Shown: piece after piece, positions 9,505-17,906 of the stretch
How positions within the stretch are numbered: the first letter of the stretch is position 1
Layout of the letters: every line of letters begins with the position of its first letter
Assembly: GCF_019649055.1 (NCBI RefSeq)
Contig: NW_026570602.1
Coordinates: forward strand, 1 to 31,568
DNA from: Paramacrobiotus metropolitanus
Taxonomy: Eukaryota > Tardigrada > Eutardigrada > Parachela > Macrobiotidae
Length of the DNA: 31,568 nt
Direction of reading: 5' to 3'
The notes under the pieces: model-generated
The model's database searches: none
The model's input: only the letters and a program-made list of their open reading frames with translations
What the model was told of the DNA's origin: nothing
Program-made: the position numbers and the translations under genes

Positions 9505-10503
9505 CTAGAACTCAGTATCTAAACTAAATTGGATCTCATTGTCTGTCATTCCAACATGAGCTTTCCGATATTCGGACACCCTTCTTTCAAAAAAATTCGT
9601 TTTTCCTTCCAGCGATATCGACTCCATAAAAGGAAAGGGGTTGGAGACATCATACATAGGTTCTAAATTAATCATAGCGCATAACAGATTGGCAACGAAC
9701 TGAATATAGATTTGCATCGAGCTGGAATTAAGTCCAACAAGAGGAAATAAGAAGGCGTTCTTCCAGAACCGCTGTTCAACTTCTACCGCATTTGCTATGA
9801 GTTCACTGGATTGTTCGGGTGATAATTTATTTTTTAGCTGACTGTATAGCCAACATGCAAACTCAACATGTTGGGATTCATCTCTTGAAATTAATTCATT
9901 ACTAAAGGTTAAGCCCGGTAAAATTCCTCGGCTTTTCACCCAAAATATCACAGCGAACGCCCCACAAAAAAAGATCATTTCTACACAAGCAAACGCCAGA
10001 ATGCGTTCCGCAAAAGGCTTTTCCTTGTCAGTTATGTATCTTGCTGCCCATTGGCCCTTTTCCTTAACATTTTTGTTTAAAATTATAGCTTGGAGAAGCT
10101 CCCCTCGTTCCTTTGAATTTCGAAAAAATGTGTGAATTAACAATGAATATGTTTCGCTGTGAATATTTTCCATCAGAATTTGGAAAGAATAAAAAGCTCG
10201 AACTTCTGGCCATTGCACTTCAGTTAAAAAATTTTCGGCTAAATTTTCCAAAATTATTCCATCCGATGCAGCGAAAAAAGCTAAGACATTCCCTAGCAAA
10301 AATTTTTCTTTGACGTGTAAGTCATTCCATTGCAAGATATCCTTGCTTAAATCAATTTCCTCAGGTGTCCAAAAAAGCGCTACTGTTTTTTTGTACAACG
10401 CCCATGCCTCTTCATGCTCGATAGGAAAAAGTACCAGTCGTTTCCATGATTTCATTAAAATAGGCTCGCTGTCTTTTTCAGTTTCCTCAACTAATTCCTT
10501 CAT
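9505..10503 (-). CDS. Ribonucleoside-diphosphate reductase small subunit (class I R2)
   Basis: Makes the diiron-tyrosyl radical for reducing ribonucleotides to deoxyribonucleotides. 332 residues of the eukaryotic/viral R2 type with no intron. All metal ligands are present at family spacing: D81, E112, H115, E175, E209, H212, with radical tyrosine Y119 in ENIHSETYSLL. Other R2 blocks are RLVLFPI, FWTPEEIDLSKD, SNELISRDE, NPFPFMESISLEGKTNFFERRV, and a C-terminal FSLDTEF that fits the peptide docking to the large subunit. The usual VEGIFFSGSF reads VEMIFFCGAF here. No large subunit is in the window, so it probably pairs with host R1. It is convergent with the 8511 gene and divergent from the 10771 gene. 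Confidence 0.95.
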   Translation of the reverse strand: MKELVEETEKDSEPILMKSWKRLVLFPIEHEEAWALYKKTVALFWTPEEIDLSKDILQWNDLHVKEKFLLGNVLAFFAASDGIILENLAENFLTEVQWPEVRAFYSFQILMENIHSETYSLLIHTFFRNSKERGELLQAIILNKNVKEKGQWAARYITDKEKPFAERILAFACVEMIFFCGAFAVIFWVKSRGILPGLTFSNELISRDESQHVEFACWLYSQLKNKLSPEQSSELIANAVEVEQRFWKNAFLFPLVGLNSSSMQIYIQFVANLLCAMINLEPMYDVSNPFPFMESISLEGKTNFFERRVSEYRKAHVGMTDNEIQFSLDTEF

Positions 10504-10540
10504 TTTTGAATCGTCCTAATTTTTGGCCGACTGTCCAAGT

Positions 10541-10546
10541 CTTATA
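10541..10546 (-). promoter_or_regulatory. TATA-like box of the RNR small-subunit gene
   Basis: TATAAG on the minus strand, 38-43 bp upstream of the ATG at 10503. Confidence 0.45.
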
Positions 10547-10703
10547 TCAGCTGTCGGCTATGACACCACGTAGTGAAAATTTTTATTCTCACGCACAGAT
10601 AAGATGACCTTGAACTTTGATCCACGAAACTTTCTCATGGCAAAAGTTTACATACGTGCCAGTTACTTTTTAAAAGTTCGTTAAAAACGCGATAACTGAT
10701 GCT

Positions 10704-10711
10704 TATAAAAA
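10704..10711 (+). promoter_or_regulatory. TATA box that fixes the start of the 10771 gene
   Basis: TATAAAAA lies right after an in-frame ATG at 10699. Transcription should begin about 25-30 bp downstream of the box, so that ATG is outside the mRNA and the ATG at 10771 is the real start. Confidence 0.6.
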
Positions 10712-10770
10712 GACCACCAAATCCGTGCAACGCGTGTTACTTAATAACTGTATTTACGACTTACATCAGA

Positions 10771-11567
10771 ATGGCAGAACAGGCGCCAGATTCTTCCGCG
10801 CGCCCGGCAGTGGCTGGTGTTGTTAACAATGCAGTCGAAAATTCTCGAGTAACTGGCCCAGTTGCTCGAGAGCAGTATCCGTACCAAGTTGTTGGATTTA
10901 TGAAACAACATCAGCAACTTCCAGCGTTACAACCGCAATTTCCGACGAATGTGCCAATTGAAGGTAATTTTAGTGTCTCCAGACATTTCCTTATAATTAG
11001 AAATAGTTCTTCTTGATTTGAGATAAAACTGGTGTATTTGAAGGTCAACAGGCACAGCCGGAAATATTACGTCTTGAGGAGTATTTTAAAAGCTTTGGGG
11101 ATCAAGGAGCCTCTGGTCCACAACACCCTCCACAGCCATTAAATCCAGCAATTCTCTTCCAACATCCGGTGTCCTTAGCGAATTCCCCGCAATATCAGCA
11201 AGGAATGGACAGTCGGAATGCTAACTGCGGTCGGATGTATAGTGCCCAGAATATTCCCTGGTGTGGAGCTCCTATGGATGTTAATTTGCATTCGCCATCT
11301 TCTCCGTTGCCGAGTCGCATTCGGCTGGATGCAATTTACCTTGCTGAAGTGGAATTAGAGAAACTGTTGTGCGATCTTCGAAGTTTATCCGGCGAGAATC
11401 AGAATTCGAAAAGCGTGGCGTTTGAGATCCTAAAGAATGTTGCCGCGCATGAGTACTTAAAAGGGTTTACCATAGCTGAGAAATTGGTTGCCTTTCGAGA
11501 CATTAGACAGCACCACCAATCTGGCGTTCCTAAGCGGGGTGGCCCTACGGAGTATTTTTCTGGGTAA
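10771..11567 (+). CDS. Unrecognised Gln/Pro-rich protein, spliced
   Basis: No family recognised. Exon 1 is 10771-10963 (donor GAAG|GTAATT). Two in-frame acceptors fit: GATTTGAG ending at 11022 (exon 2 11023-11567, 245 residues in total) or TTTGAAG ending at 11043 (238 residues). Both restore the same frame, so the intron is 59 or 80 bp. The first two thirds are rich in Gln, Pro, Ala and Asn and look disordered. The last third (LPSRIRLDAIYLAEVELEKL onward) is predicted helical, with an ILKNVAAHEYLKGFTIAEKLVAF stretch. The start is set by the TATA box at 10704. Placed between RNR2 and TMK and before the virion block, it could be a structural or assembly protein, but this is only positional. Confidence 0.65.
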
Positions 11568-11746
11568 ATCAGATTGTTGTCAATCGATTAAAGTTTACTT
11601 GATGTAACATCTAGAATTGCGATAATTTTATCATTGATCATGAAACTGTTATCACCTTTGCGTGTCTTGCGTGGTAATCATGAATAAAAACGACATCCTA
11701 CACTAACTTGAGCATTGGTTCTGTTTTTCTCTATTGGCATGCCATT

Positions 11747-12373
11747 ATGACTAAATATGGTAGATTAATAGTGCTTGAGGGATTAAACGCTTCAGGAAAG
11801 TCTACGCAATGCTTACGTTTGCAAAGGTCGCTTACTGATTTGGGTCACAATGTCAAAGTTTACAATTTTCCGCATGTGCCTGACAGGGACAAACTAGGTT
11901 TGTTGCCCCTTATACAAGTGATTCTATCCTCTCCTGAGCTATTGCGTTCGACAACCGCACATCTTCTGTTTTGCTCTCAGCGCTCAGTATACGCAGAGCA
12001 AATTTCGAATGATCTAGCGGCTGATAAAATAGTAATAATTGATAGATACTGCTTGTCTGGAATGGTATATGGAATTTCACGAGGCTTAAATCCGCAGTGG
12101 ATTGAAGAACTCGAAACAGGGCTGAATTGTCCGACTCCTGACCTGACCTTTTTTCTGGAAATTCCTCCTATGGCAGCTCTACGCAGAATGCTTATTCGGA
12201 AAGAAGAAAATCCGGAAGCTGTCAAGGATATTGTGATAGATGATTTAGGGAAAGTGCAGGCTGCATATGATAACATTTTGCGTCCTCTTAAAAATATCAT
12301 TCGAATAAATGCGCAACTGCCCGAAGACATCATTGCGAAAACGATTTTAAATACTGTATTAAATAATTTTTAA
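11747..12373 (+). CDS. Thymidylate kinase (dTMP kinase)
   Basis: Phosphorylates dTMP to dTDP, the step feeding dTTP synthesis. 208 residues from the ATG at 11747; the frame is open upstream but only with a non-ATG codon. P-loop EGLNASGKST (11-20), the family DRY-x-x-SG motif (99-105, DRYCLSGMVY), PDLTFFLEIP (131-140) before the LID segment (RRMLIRKEENPEA). The substrate-binding FPxR region reads FPHVPDRDKLG, a slight rearrangement. No intron. It pairs functionally with the R2 gene 1.2 kb upstream on the other strand. Its 5' side holds the poly(A)-type signal of the preceding gene (near 11684). Confidence 0.93.
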   Translation: MTKYGRLIVLEGLNASGKSTQCLRLQRSLTDLGHNVKVYNFPHVPDRDKLGLLPLIQVILSSPELLRSTTAHLLFCSQRSVYAEQISNDLAADKIVIIDRYCLSGMVYGISRGLNPQWIEELETGLNCPTPDLTFFLEIPPMAALRRMLIRKEENPEAVKDIVIDDLGKVQAAYDNILRPLKNIIRINAQLPEDIIAKTILNTVLNNF

Positions 12374-12640
12374 TATGTCTAGTTGTACACTTGCTGAACG
12401 TGCCAACAATAATCGATTTATGGTAAACGATGATACTGCCTGTGGTAGATCCCTATTATATTTTATCAAATTTCCTGGTTTTCGGACACTTCGTTGTCTC
12501 TGCTCGACTGTCGTATTTCATGCTGTGAACTGCTAATTATTAATCAATTTGGTAATAAATTATGCTTTTTTATTCGGTGAGCAGATACTTCAAACAATGG
12601 CCAGGTGTACTTTTACTTATCGCCAATCGCAGTTTAGTAA
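12374..12640. other. Spacer after the thymidylate kinase gene
   Basis: No gene, RNA or clear repeat seen; grades into the TATGGTCA array. Confidence 0.4.
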
Positions 12641-13580
12641 TGATCGTAGGCTCTTCCACTTATAGCCAGTAATTTTACTTATAGGCAGTTGTAGCTTTAC
12701 ATATAGTCAACCATACTTAACATATGGTCAAATGTACATCATGTTTTACTTATGGTCAACCGTACTTTAATCTATGGTCTACCGTACTTCAACTTACGGT
12801 GAAACATACTTTACGTCTTATTAATGCTCAACCGTTACTTTCCGTTATGGTTAAGCGTCTATGGTAAACCGTACTTTTACGTACGGTCAACGGCACTTGC
12901 ACTTATGGTCAAACGTGCCTCTACCTATGGTTAACTGTACTTTGACTTATGGTCAGCTGTACTTTCACTTATGGTCAAACGTGCCTTTACCTATGGTTAA
13001 CCGTATTTTAACTTATGGTCAACTGTACTTTTACTTATGGTCAAGCGTGCTTTCACCTATGGTCAGCCGTACTTTGTGTTTTAATTATGGTCAGCCGTGC
13101 TTTCACTTATGGTCAAACGTGCCTTTACCTATGGTCAACCGTACTTTCACTTATGGTCAAACGTGCCTTTACCTATGGTCAACCGTACTTCATTATATAG
13201 TCAAACGTACTTTGTGTTTTAATTATGGTCAGCCGTGCTTTCACTTATGGTCAAACGTGCCTTTACCTATGGTCAACCGTACTTTCACCTATGGTCAACC
13301 GTACTTCATTGTATAGTCAAACGTACTTGTGTTTTAATTACGGTCAACTGTACTTTTACTTATGGTCAAGCGTACTTTCACCTATGGTCAGCCGTACTTC
13401 ATTATATAGTCAAACGTACTTTGTCTTTTAATTATGGACAGCCGTACTTTCACTTATGGTCAAACGTGCCTTTACCTATGGTCAACCGCACTGTCACTTA
13501 TGGTCAAACGTGCCTTTACCTTTGGTTAACTGTACTTTTGCCTATATTTTTAAGTCGTGATTTTGCTTGAGGTCAAGCGT
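12641..13580 (+). repeat. Central tandem array of 22-bp repeats built on TATGGTCA
   Basis: Over 30 tandem, partly degenerate copies of a 22-bp unit whose core is TATGGTCAACCGTACTTT (variants TATGGTCAAACGTGCCTTT, TATGGTCAGCCGTGCTTT). Two variants often alternate as 44-bp dimers, and a longer module with TTTGTGTTTTAATTATGG recurs near 13076, 13216, 13330 and 13423. The keyword is always on the plus strand. The array lies between the replication half and the virion half, in a gap between converging genes. Long open frames across it are a by-product of the repeat. From 13581 to 13776 nothing is seen. Confidence 0.9.
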
Positions 13581-13776
13581 TCTTTGAAAATGCTCAGCGT
13601 TTATGTCTTGGGGTTTTTTAAATTCACTACAACAAACGACAAATTTTCGCACGTCAGTGAGGTTTGAGTGGAAAAAATCGAAAAAAAACAACTAAAAAAT
13701 TTATAGCTTTATAAATACATAAGAAAATAGGCATGCAGGAGCAGGAACACGTAAACATTTCTGATTATAAAATAGA

Positions 13777-15387
13777 CTAAAAAATAGGCAAAAGTTTTTT
13801 ATTTTTATCCACGTGAAAAATCCGTGGCTGTTCCGAAAAAACCAGTAATTCTATTGGTTCAGTAAGCGGCTTGCTGAATCTCAATTCTAGTCTTGCAAAC
13901 TGTTTTCTTTCAATCGGAATATCTTCAGTGTTATGATTAGGAGTTAAATCAAAAGGAAAAATACTTGTCCCATATTTCAGATCTTGATAAGAAGTGTCAG
14001 AGGAGCAGCCAAAGTCCCTATTTCCTAACTGACAAGACAATGCTGAGAATAGCATGGCGTATTGTTCGTTTGCAAAATCGACTTTATAAGAATATATTTG
14101 ATTATCGACCACTAAAGTAATTTCTTCTAAATTAAAACGCTGAAAATTAAGCGGGTTTTTTCTGTAATTTCCTACGTACGCTTCGTGCGTAACCATAGCA
14201 AATATAATACGATTCGGTATTCTTTCAGATCCAAAAAAGTTGTCTATTGTGTACTGTCTCGATCCCGGCGTTAAAGCTCGTGTACGAACATCCGTGGCGG
14301 AATATATTTTGTAAATAGCCGGTTGCGTGGTTAGTCTTTTTTGAATCTGCTCGTGGATTTTTGCCGTTATTTTAACGTAGCGCGTTAATAAACGCATATC
14401 CAAAATATTCAGGTAATAATTCGGTGACTCGTCACTTGATAAAAGGAAAAAACTGGGATTTCGTTTGAATAACTTAATTTTAACAGAAATTTCCGGTAAT
14501 AAATAATTTTCGATAAAGAAAAATTCATGCATTATTCTACCCAACATTTCAAATGGTTTTCCTTCTTTAGTTAATTCATAGCGTTCTGCAAGACCTTTAT
14601 TTTTTTCGGGTAGAAGGAGGTCAGTGTGGTCCATACTGTTTTCAGGATCACTTTCATTAATCCGATCTTTTCTCCACAGAACATTGCGCAACAGATTTTT
14701 TTTCACGCCACGCGAGTAGTTCAACAGGGTATGAAAAAATCCCTTATATCCGTAATTATTGTAGCTCACAACAACTGGTATGCCATTTATTTCTATTTCG
14801 CAGCGTTCGAAGCACATATAAAACAACAAATTCACCGGCGCCGCATCGCGGATCCCCTTTGTACTAATCTGTTTTGATAATCGGTCCCTCTCAGCAGGGT
14901 CTAAGCTGGCTAAAGCAGCTGCGATCTGAGGATCCGCTAAAGGATCAATTGTGTAATCTACGTTTGCAGGTTGGTTGCTGTTGTTTGGTGGATTACGTGT
15001 GTTGGGCAGTATTCCACCTCCTGAATTACTTGCCGCAGAACCATTACTTCCTGGTTGAACGGCATCGCTTGTATTTTGACTTGCGATCTCTGTACCTGAA
15101 AGTGTTCTTTTGATGGAAGTCGTTTTAGCTTTTATCAAGCCTAGTGGCTTGGATTTATCGTTTTCTAAAATTTGGCATCGCATATACAGCAAGACGTCAG
15201 CCAGGTCTAAGTAGTTCTCAGTAGGCGGAAGGAGAAATTCTATTACATCAGAATTGTTAACTATCTGATTTATCGGTAATACTTCCGTTTTATAACTTTC
15301 TTCTATTATGGATTGTGATATTGGTGGGTCAAAAAGCTGCAACTCATCAGGGAATTTTTCCACAGTTGATTGATTTTTCGTAGACAT
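13777..15387 (-). CDS. Major capsid protein (double jelly-roll)
   Basis: Forms the hexon-like capsomers of the predicted virion. 536 residues. Family blocks: NYLDLADVLLYMRCQI (59-73), then MCFERCEIEINGIPV (191-205), a DxLL/R-x(n)-EML-G-R-I-M-HEFFF-x-ENYLLP region, IHEQIQ..IYKIYSATDVRTRALTPGSRQYTIDNFFG, RIIFAMVTHEAYVGNYRKNPLNFQRF and FPFDLTPNHNTED near the C-terminus. Between the first two blocks there is an unusually long insertion (about 97-185) rich in Gly, Ser, Asn and Pro, likely a surface loop. The ATG at 15387 is 8 bp after the stop of the basic ORF, and an acceptor-like CTTGCTTCAG lies about 20 bp above it, so a spliced 5' leader is possible. Confidence 0.92.
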   Translation of the reverse strand: MSTKNQSTVEKFPDELQLFDPPISQSIIEESYKTEVLPINQIVNNSDVIEFLLPPTENYLDLADVLLYMRCQILENDKSKPLGLIKAKTTSIKRTLSGTEIASQNTSDAVQPGSNGSAASNSGGGILPNTRNPPNNSNQPANVDYTIDPLADPQIAAALASLDPAERDRLSKQISTKGIRDAAPVNLLFYMCFERCEIEINGIPVVVSYNNYGYKGFFHTLLNYSRGVKKNLLRNVLWRKDRINESDPENSMDHTDLLLPEKNKGLAERYELTKEGKPFEMLGRIMHEFFFIENYLLPEISVKIKLFKRNPSFFLLSSDESPNYYLNILDMRLLTRYVKITAKIHEQIQKRLTTQPAIYKIYSATDVRTRALTPGSRQYTIDNFFGSERIPNRIIFAMVTHEAYVGNYRKNPLNFQRFNLEEITLVVDNQIYSYKVDFANEQYAMLFSALSCQLGNRDFGCSSDTSYQDLKYGTSIFPFDLTPNHNTEDIPIERKQFARLELRFSKPLTEPIELLVFSEQPRIFHVDKNKKLLPIF

Positions 15388-15395
15388 TTTTTCGA

Positions 15396-15578
15396 TTAAA
15401 TAACTGAAGCAAGTGATCTGCCCCGAATGATCTTCTTAAACAATCCAGTACGAATTGAACGTTTGCGCTTTCTACTCTTCCGTCTAGATTTACGTCCAAC
15501 AAACACAGTTTGTACCGTGGTACGCTTTATTATTCGCCTCTTTGCAGCCTTTTTCTTCTTTCGGTAAGCCGTTTTCAA
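15396..15578 (-). CDS. Short highly basic protein, likely virion core/DNA-condensing protein (no ATG)
   Basis: A 60-codon frame packed with Lys and Arg (KTAYRKKKKAAKRR, RKSRRKSRKRKRS), like the small basic core proteins (mu/pX type) of adenoviruses, adintoviruses and Polintons, which condense packaged DNA. It is directly upstream of the capsid gene on the same strand, the expected virion-gene setting. The frame opens with TTG; a stop (TGA) lies a few codons earlier and no ATG occurs between. So either an upstream exon supplies the start (an AG preceded by AAAAGTGC is nearby), or initiation is at a non-AUG codon, or the ATG was lost by mutation. A TATA box lies at 15631. Confidence 0.6.
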   Translation of the reverse strand: MKTAYRKKKKAAKRRIIKRTTVQTVFVGRKSRRKSRKRKRSIRTGLFKKIIRGRSLASVI

Positions 15579-15630
15579 AGGATAAAATCAGAACTGCACT
15601 TTTATGTTTTTATCCGTTCACTGCGCCATG

Positions 15631-15639
15631 CCTTATATA
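15631..15639 (-). promoter_or_regulatory. TATA box upstream of the core-protein/capsid unit
   Basis: TATATAAGG on the minus strand, about 55 bp above the basic ORF; the only TATA box seen for this ORF and the capsid gene. Confidence 0.5.
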
Positions 15640-15753
15640 CTAAACCGCTACTTTAATAGAACCGCAAAGCGAAAGCTCGATATAATTTAATGTGATTGCA
15701 GTGCCTGATAAGAATTATGAATGATTTTTACACAGGTTAAAAATCTTGCAAAC

Positions 15754-16620
15754 TCAGTAGGCGTAAAATCCGTCTTTAAATCCATCGCTTGATTTGCATT
15801 TGCGATAATGCAAGGTCACAGTGGTTTCTCCCAAAACGTCTTCGCCCCAAAGCATTTTCCAGTCAGACTGAATGATAAACAACGGGTTGGCTGAAAAAAA
15901 CCAGTTCTGAACTGGGAAGTACGCAAGATGGTACGGCTCATATCCTTTCAGAAGTTGATCTACAGTGGCCATGCCAATAATTTTATCGGATAAATTACCA
16001 TAAGAAGACATTAAGTGACTCATTGAAAAGATAACCTGCCCTCTCCCCCTTGTGTTATCTACCACATTTTTATTCCGAAGGGTGGTCGTATCTCGATGCA
16101 TGCGGAAATTTTGGTCTGGAACAAAAGAATTAGCAACTGCCTGAACGGGTGTGGGATCACCCTCTTCTCTTGGTAATCCCAGAGCTATCGTTAAAAGATT
16201 TCCTCTATTGACCAGCTGTATTCCTTCATCTCCACTCTCAAAAACGAACCTCCCTGCCTTTAATCCAAGTTTTGGCTTAGAAAACTGAGGGTAAGCCGTC
16301 ATAATACGCGTTATTTCTCGTTGTACGCCATCAACCAAGATCGCTGGTGTAGACTGGAAATCAGATTGCGTCATAAATCCATGAAGAAATTGTCCGTGAA
16401 CAAACAATGTAAGTTGGCGTTGCTCTAATGGAATAAGTGTTAACTGAGCAGACGAGAATATTCGCACTAGCGCAACTTCCCACTGTTGTTCTTGCTCTCG
16501 GAACGTCAGCGGTGGATAGTTTTGTTTGCTTGAGAACATAGTAGCCGTGTTACGTATCGAGAGTGCTTCATTGGTAGGATTTGCTCCGCTGTGAAGATGA
16601 ACGTAGAAACCGCTCTCCAT
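15754..16620 (-). CDS. Penton/minor capsid protein (single jelly-roll)
   Basis: The Polinton minor capsid protein, expected at the fivefold vertices. 288 residues starting MESGFYVHLHSGANPTNEA, with the family pattern of FYV-x-L-x-S near the start, NTATMF, the PPL-x-F..QQWEVALVRI block (about 36-54), then beta-rich sequence. The C-terminal part (VLGETTVTLHYRKC) closes the fold. It lies between the core-protein ORF and integrase on the same strand, the usual virion block. TTTTTCTTAAAATAG, acceptor-like, ends 10 bp above the ATG. Family recognition is strong; exact vertex role is known from relatives, not shown here. Confidence 0.85.
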   Translation of the reverse strand: MESGFYVHLHSGANPTNEALSIRNTATMFSSKQNYPPLTFREQEQQWEVALVRIFSSAQLTLIPLEQRQLTLFVHGQFLHGFMTQSDFQSTPAILVDGVQREITRIMTAYPQFSKPKLGLKAGRFVFESGDEGIQLVNRGNLLTIALGLPREEGDPTPVQAVANSFVPDQNFRMHRDTTTLRNKNVVDNTRGRGQVIFSMSHLMSSYGNLSDKIIGMATVDQLLKGYEPYHLAYFPVQNWFFSANPLFIIQSDWKMLWGEDVLGETTVTLHYRKCKSSDGFKDGFYAY

Positions 16621-16672
16621 TGCTTTTACCTATTTTAAGAAAAACTTTGCACAAAGCAACACGCATAACAAA

Positions 16673-17695
16673 TTAGAATGCTGACCTGACTAAAGTTAAG
16701 TCTTGTTTATAAAATTGCGCCACACGACTTCCATCACGCACCAGTACCTGTCGGCTATCAGCTGTGGCAATGTGGTACGTAATGACCGGTCCATAAATTA
16801 TATTAGAAATTTGAAATAATTCGTCCGAAAAATTCCTTGTGTAACCTTTAGAAAAGGAATTTTTTTTCAAACTTATTCGAACGCGATCACCAATTTTAAA
16901 TGCCGGTTTCTGAAGCTTTATAAACTTTTTCTCCTGTCCTTGCTTAAATAAAGATGCTTGATTCATGTGGGTTATTTCTTTCGGTTTCTTTTTGTGCCCG
17001 GTATGTACACGATTGTTATAGTTTTCAATAATATTTTGCAGGGCGTTTTCCCAGTTGGGATTTTTTGTAAATGTTAAATGCCTGAATATAATCATTTTTA
17101 AAGTACGGTTAAACCGTTCAGCTAAGGCGGCTTTATGGCGAGAACTTGATATCTGGTGATAAATGCCATATTTCGCGTACATCTCCCGCGATTTTTCATT
17201 GACAAACTCTTTCCCGGCATCAGTCACTAAAACACTGGGGTGACGTTTTTCAAAAAGCTGACCCATTGCTTCCGCAACCGCAATGGCTGATTTATTTTTT
17301 AAAGGTTGCGAAAATGCAAAGCGACTGACACAATCGATCATAGTCAAAATATAGCGAAAACGAAGATTAAATCGCTTAAGCTTTTGCATTTCTACAAGGT
17401 CAGCATGCCAGACGTTGTCCACTCCTACGCAGAAATTTTTTAATTTTTTAAACTTTATTCGTAAAGGGCGGTGCAGCGTATATACATCTTGCTGTGCCAG
17501 AAAATCTTTTACGTCTTTTCTCGAAAAACTCAAATTTAAATTTTTTGATCTATCCTTCGCTATGCGGTACAACGCCGATTCATTGGCTAGATAAGCTGGG
17601 GAGGAAATGTCCGTAAATAAACTGCGTAAGAGAGTCGCTTTGCGCCGATTTACAGACGCTGACGGGATTTTAGTTGCTGCGCTTGTCTTCACCAT
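16673..17695 (-). CDS. Retrovirus-type (rve) integrase
   Basis: Inserts element DNA into the host genome, giving the 6-bp duplication seen at the ends. 340 residues from the ATG at 17695; the frame continues upstream only to a GTG. Catalytic triad: D99 (VWHADLVEM), D159 (VLVTDAGKEF) and E193 (LAERFNRTLK). Spacing is D-x59-D-x33-E. An N-terminal zinc-finger of HHCC type is not obvious. The C-terminal part (FKIGDRVRIS...) is the usual SH3/chromo-like tail. It is transcribed divergently from the dsRNA-binding gene; a minus-strand TATAAAA is at 17756-17763. Confidence 0.93.
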   Translation of the reverse strand: MVKTSAATKIPSASVNRRKATLLRSLFTDISSPAYLANESALYRIAKDRSKNLNLSFSRKDVKDFLAQQDVYTLHRPLRIKFKKLKNFCVGVDNVWHADLVEMQKLKRFNLRFRYILTMIDCVSRFAFSQPLKNKSAIAVAEAMGQLFEKRHPSVLVTDAGKEFVNEKSREMYAKYGIYHQISSSRHKAALAERFNRTLKMIIFRHLTFTKNPNWENALQNIIENYNNRVHTGHKKKPKEITHMNQASLFKQGQEKKFIKLQKPAFKIGDRVRISLKKNSFSKGYTRNFSDELFQISNIIYGPVITYHIATADSRQVLVRDGSRVAQFYKQDLTLVRSAF

Positions 17696-17755
17696 TTCTA
17701 GTGCACTCACCTCAAAATCAATTCCTTCACAAAAATGGTTATTCCAGTAAGTCAG

Positions 17756-17763
17756 TTTTATAC
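17756..17763 (-). promoter_or_regulatory. TATA box of the integrase gene
   Basis: TATAAAAC on the minus strand, 61-68 bp above the ATG at 17695. Confidence 0.5.
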
Positions 17764-17855
17764 CATTAATGCATACAGGCTATAATTTCTCTGCGCCCGA
17801 GAATGTTGTTCGATAAAACCAAGTAAGCTGTCTGATAACTTCTAACGTTCGGTCT

Positions 17856-17863
17856 TATATAAA
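17856..17863 (+). promoter_or_regulatory. TATA box of the dsRNA-binding/eIF2-beta-like unit
   Basis: TATATAAA about 44-51 bp above the ATG at 17907. A short upstream ATG (17891, 8-codon frame) lies close to the predicted start of transcription. Confidence 0.55.
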
Positions 17864-17906
17864 CTATGAAATCAAGATATCACTGTAGTCATGCTGTGTA
17901 GCCGAA

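Noticed and set aside
10699-10770. Upstream ATG extending the Q/P-rich protein
   Set aside because: It overlaps the TATA box, so it should not be in the mRNA.
12861-13570. Several overlapping open frames of 60-150 codons with repeated VNRTFTYGQ-type peptides
   Set aside because: They arise from the 22-bp repeat, which is free of stops in several frames; no start context, no complexity, no family.
12641-13580. CRISPR-like array
   Set aside because: The repeats are directly tandem with no unique spacers, and the context is eukaryotic.
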